A stretch of 64,000 bases of DNA, taken from positions 37,263,583-37,327,582 of the forward strand of contig NC_086253.1 of NCBI RefSeq assembly GCF_021018805.1, in the 5' to 3' direction. The position numbers and the translations under genes are program-made. Under the pieces are notes generated by a model, which worked only from the letters and a program-made list of their open reading frames with translations, made no database searches and was not told the origin of the DNA. The DNA comes from Prinia subflava. Lineage: Eukaryota > Chordata > Aves > Passeriformes > Cisticolidae. Position 1 is the first letter of the stretch. Each line of letters begins with the position of its first letter. Positions 60,801 to 64,000 of this stretch are shown here, piece after piece.

Positions 60801-63800
60801 CTCCCTAGGTCACAGAAAGAGGAAAGACTGGGAGAATCCCTCTTTCAGAAGGAACTAGGATGTGGTTGGAGTTGATTTTCAGAGAAACTCAATGGCTTTC
60901 CTGTCACAGGCTTTGCCGTTTATTTCCTACTAGTATCAGATCTCAGATTCAGCACCTTATCTGTGCAAAAGTGGAATGTAAAACATCCAAAAAGCATTCT
61001 GAATTCTTGGCGCAGTACAATACAGGGATAGTTAAATATTTCAAAGTCCTAGACATATATAGTGTTAATAATAATATAATGCATTTCAACATTAACAAAG
61101 ATTGTATGCATTTAGATAAAGAGAATCTGTGACAGAACTGAAAAATGGTTAATTATAACCAAAGGATGCCAAGGAATGGTGGGGTTCTTATAATGTGTAT
61201 CAACTTCTACTTGAAATCACCCTTACTTTCCTGAGTCTAAACATTCAAACTGTTATAGTTAAAAGCAAAGCCAACTTTCCACAACATTTTGAGCAAAATG
61301 GGAAAATATTTTATAACTTTTATGCTCCAGAGGATACTCAGAAAATATAAAGACTGATGTCTTAAATTTAGAAATGCCATAATAATATTGTGTGAATTCA
61401 TGTGGTCTACCCGCATCAGTTGCCTCTTCATGCTAGTGTACTTTTATCCAGCTTTAATTCTATGATCCTGCATTAGATTTTCAATAGGATTCCTGTATTA
61501 TTTGGTGAAATCGTGATAGAGCATTTTTTATGTCTTCTGCATTCATTGTGTCTTTGACCATTGCACAGAGGAGTGTTATTCAGCCTTGCTATAAATACAA
61601 AGCTATGAAATTCATGTATATACACCCACCTTCCTGCCTCACACCAAGCTTAATGGAATACTTTGCAGATTTATTTTCATGCTACCTTACTCCTAAGACC
61701 CCTGAAATGACTGGGGTTTTTTATCCTCATAGAGAAACAAAAAATTCATCAGGAGAAGTCATAAATTTGTAAGACAATCTTCACATATGTAGTAGAGTGA
61801 AAAGTTTGGCTGTATACATAGGTTCTCAATGTCAGCGCTGAACAGCTTCAGCAGTAGTATTGAAGGCTCATTTCCCTTGGAAAACTGGCTACAGATCTTT
61901 CATATTAGTTAAAAGAAGAAATTATGAAAATAAACTAAGTATCTGAATGAGAATATTAGCATTTGTATGCTTTGCTGTTTCCCTCATCAATAGAAATGAA
62001 AACACTCAAAAATTCTCATGTGTCCCCTAAATGTGTCTTTGCCACATTTACATAGATAATGCCTAGATACAGTTTTTTTCTGAAATGTTTATTACTCCTC
62101 ACAGCATCATAAAATTTCAACAAATCCCACTTTGCCAAAACACCAACTAACCACTGAGATATCCGTTACCCTCTCCACTAGCAGTGAGGAGAGGCACCTG
62201 GAATACAAATTCCCCTCTGGAGATGCCTTTCTATCAGTTGTGAAGTTCAAAGCTAACATAGGTGAGGGGTAAGGTGAAGGTAACCTTAAAATTTTCTCAG
62301 CTAAGGTTACTTCTAACAAAAGACTTGATTTCCATCCTTATGGGGTGGTGGGGTGTATCCAGACCAACATCTCACAGGATTTTGCTTTGCTGAAGCATGA
62401 CAACCACAGCAACCAGGATTTTCTCTTTCAAACTCTGCTGCCACTCCTTCCAAAGGCAATATTTATCCTTCTACTCAGAAATGAAAATGAAAGCTGGTGT
62501 GTGACAAAATGTACAGTATGATGCAAAGCATTTCATGTCACTGCAAAAACAGCTTAAAGCCAGCATGCCAGTGATGATATCATTCATAGACAACAGTTAA
62601 TTTGGAAAGTGGAAGGGAGAAGCCAATATCTCTAGTGTGATGTGATTTTGTACTGAAAAGCTCTCCCATGAATGCACATGTGCACAGGAATGGAATTGAA
62701 AGTACTTAGTTTGGGGACTGAACACTAGAAAATGTACAGCTGTGCCACTTTCCATTGGTTAGTAGATAAGACAATTGACTTTATTCTTTAACCTGTTATT
62801 GAACCTCTATTTACATTTCCTGATTTTTGCAGTCTTAAGCAGCAAGCTCGATACTAACAGTGCTTTTTTTCCTCCTGGAATATGCATATTTTCCAACACA
62901 TTTATCATAGTTTGCTCTGGTTAAAAAGAAAAATCTTTAATTAGTATTAAAAATACATCTTTGACTGAATCCAAGCTACAATGTAATAAGTAACTATGTA
63001 TTCTGGATGAACTCTAAAGAGCTTCTTACTGTTATATATTCATCCCTTCACCAAGACAATCCACTGTACTTCAGGCAGTATACATATATTTCAGTCTGTG
63101 TATATAGATGCTGTATATATTACTGTTTCCTTAAAATAACAAGCAGAGTTATGAGAAAATATAAAGAATAAAGATGAAAGACACAACTGCTTAGTTTGGA
63201 AATTAAACATAAATTAAGGTGGAAGAAATTCTCATTATTTACTTAGGACCTGATCCAAAGCTCTTTAAAGTCAGTGGAAAGAACATCGATTGCATGAGGA
63301 TTTAAAATGTGACACTACAGTTGAATGCTTTGAGAAAGTGTCTGGGAAAGCAGCACCAAAAAAAAAAGCCTACTCAGAAGTGGGGAGGGAAAGGGCTTCC
63401 TGGATTATTTTATTATTATTTTTACCTGCAGGAGTGTCTTGATCTCAGCTTACAAGGACATGCATTGCTTTATTCCATCTGTGCAGGAGTGAAGCATGCT
63501 ATAACTTCGTTGCACTGGATCAAATGTAGGAAAGGGCTAGAGCAGGAAATAAAATACCTGGGGTAATAGTCACATGAGCACTGCAACTAGGGGAGGACAC
63601 CTCAAAGCAACCATGTCTGTGACCCCTAGTGAGGACTCAGCCCATTCTGCAGCTCGGGGCAGCAATCCAGGCACCACAGGTTTGGGAGCACCACTGGCAC
63701 ACTGCACGTGTCGGGAGGCCCATGCAGCAGAAGCCAGTGGAGATCAAATAAAATAACAACTGAAGAAAAGTCACTGCTAATCAGGATTTCCAGCATCCCC

Positions 63801-64000
63801 TCCATTACTTTCTAACATTCCCACTGATACTAAACTGTGTACCCAAAGTACAGGATGAGACTTTTGAGTTTGGTTTTTCTTCTCAATGAAATTTTGTTTG
63901 CTGGCTCTTTTGCTTTCCTGTCTTTTTGCTCATACGTTTGTCCTTTGGGAAATTTAACTAGAGGGTCGGTTCTCCAAACTGATGACTCCACCCATTATTC
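54840..64000. other. Intergenic, nothing recognised except a possible ancient repeat
   Basis: AT-rich sequence with only short unsupported frames. A poly-AAC stretch occurs near 56,885 and a weak TA-rich stretch near 63,080-63,120. No HAND2 coding sequence is present, so that gene, if syntenic, lies further right. Confidence 0.5.
58330..58410 (+). repeat. Possible relic of an ancient MIR/L2-type repeat
   Basis: The segment ctttacagaaggtgaacctg, then gagcacagagc and accacagtcaaatgagcaag, resembles the tetrapod repeat pattern of tttacagat-gaggaaactg-aggcacagag followed by gtcacac. The match is from memory and degenerate. Confidence 0.3.

Overview
The window is vertebrate nuclear DNA, almost certainly from a bird. 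It is AT-rich, with GT-AG introns and a GC-rich bidirectional promoter. A truncated CR1 LINE 3' end at about 37,432-37,490 has the avian tail (repeated attctgtgt-type octamers), and repeat density is low. The order cannot be fixed from this sequence alone. No prokaryotic, viral or CRISPR features were seen.

Two protein-coding genes can be fully reconstructed from conserved translated exons with in-phase splice sites. CEP44 lies on the minus strand: ten coding exons between 17,744 and 6,590 give a 385-residue centriolar protein. FBXO8 lies on the plus strand: five coding exons between 21,508 and 33,590 give a 319-residue F-box/Sec7 protein. They sit head to head and share a CpG island at about 18,960-20,040. 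That island carries ETS-like and CRE-like sites and a three-copy 32-bp GC minisatellite. The arrangement matches the mammalian CEP44-FBXO8 pair as I recall it (human 4q34), with HPGD expected to the left and HAND2 to the right. Neither of those two is in the window.

Region by region: 1-6,200 is downstream of CEP44 with no recognisable gene. 6,200-19,440 is CEP44. 19,440-34,150 is FBXO8 including its 3' UTR. 34,150-64,000 looks like the FBXO8-HAND2 gene desert. Inside the desert is a striking island at about 43,650-48,000. It has two GC/CpG-rich blocks, homeodomain-, HOX13-, MEF2- and CArG-like motifs, a 21-bp perfect palindrome and a T/G-only tract ending in 15 Gs. I read it as a candidate developmental regulatory block and/or promoter of an unannotated non-coding transcript, possibly tied to HAND2; this is inference.

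The remaining items are smaller: an orphan signal-peptide-like frame at 41,314-41,505, several perfect hairpins or palindromes, and microsatellites. The two genes do not form a pathway, although sharing a promoter suggests co-expression as housekeeping genes: centriole maturation (CEP44) and SCF/ARF6-linked ubiquitination (FBXO8).
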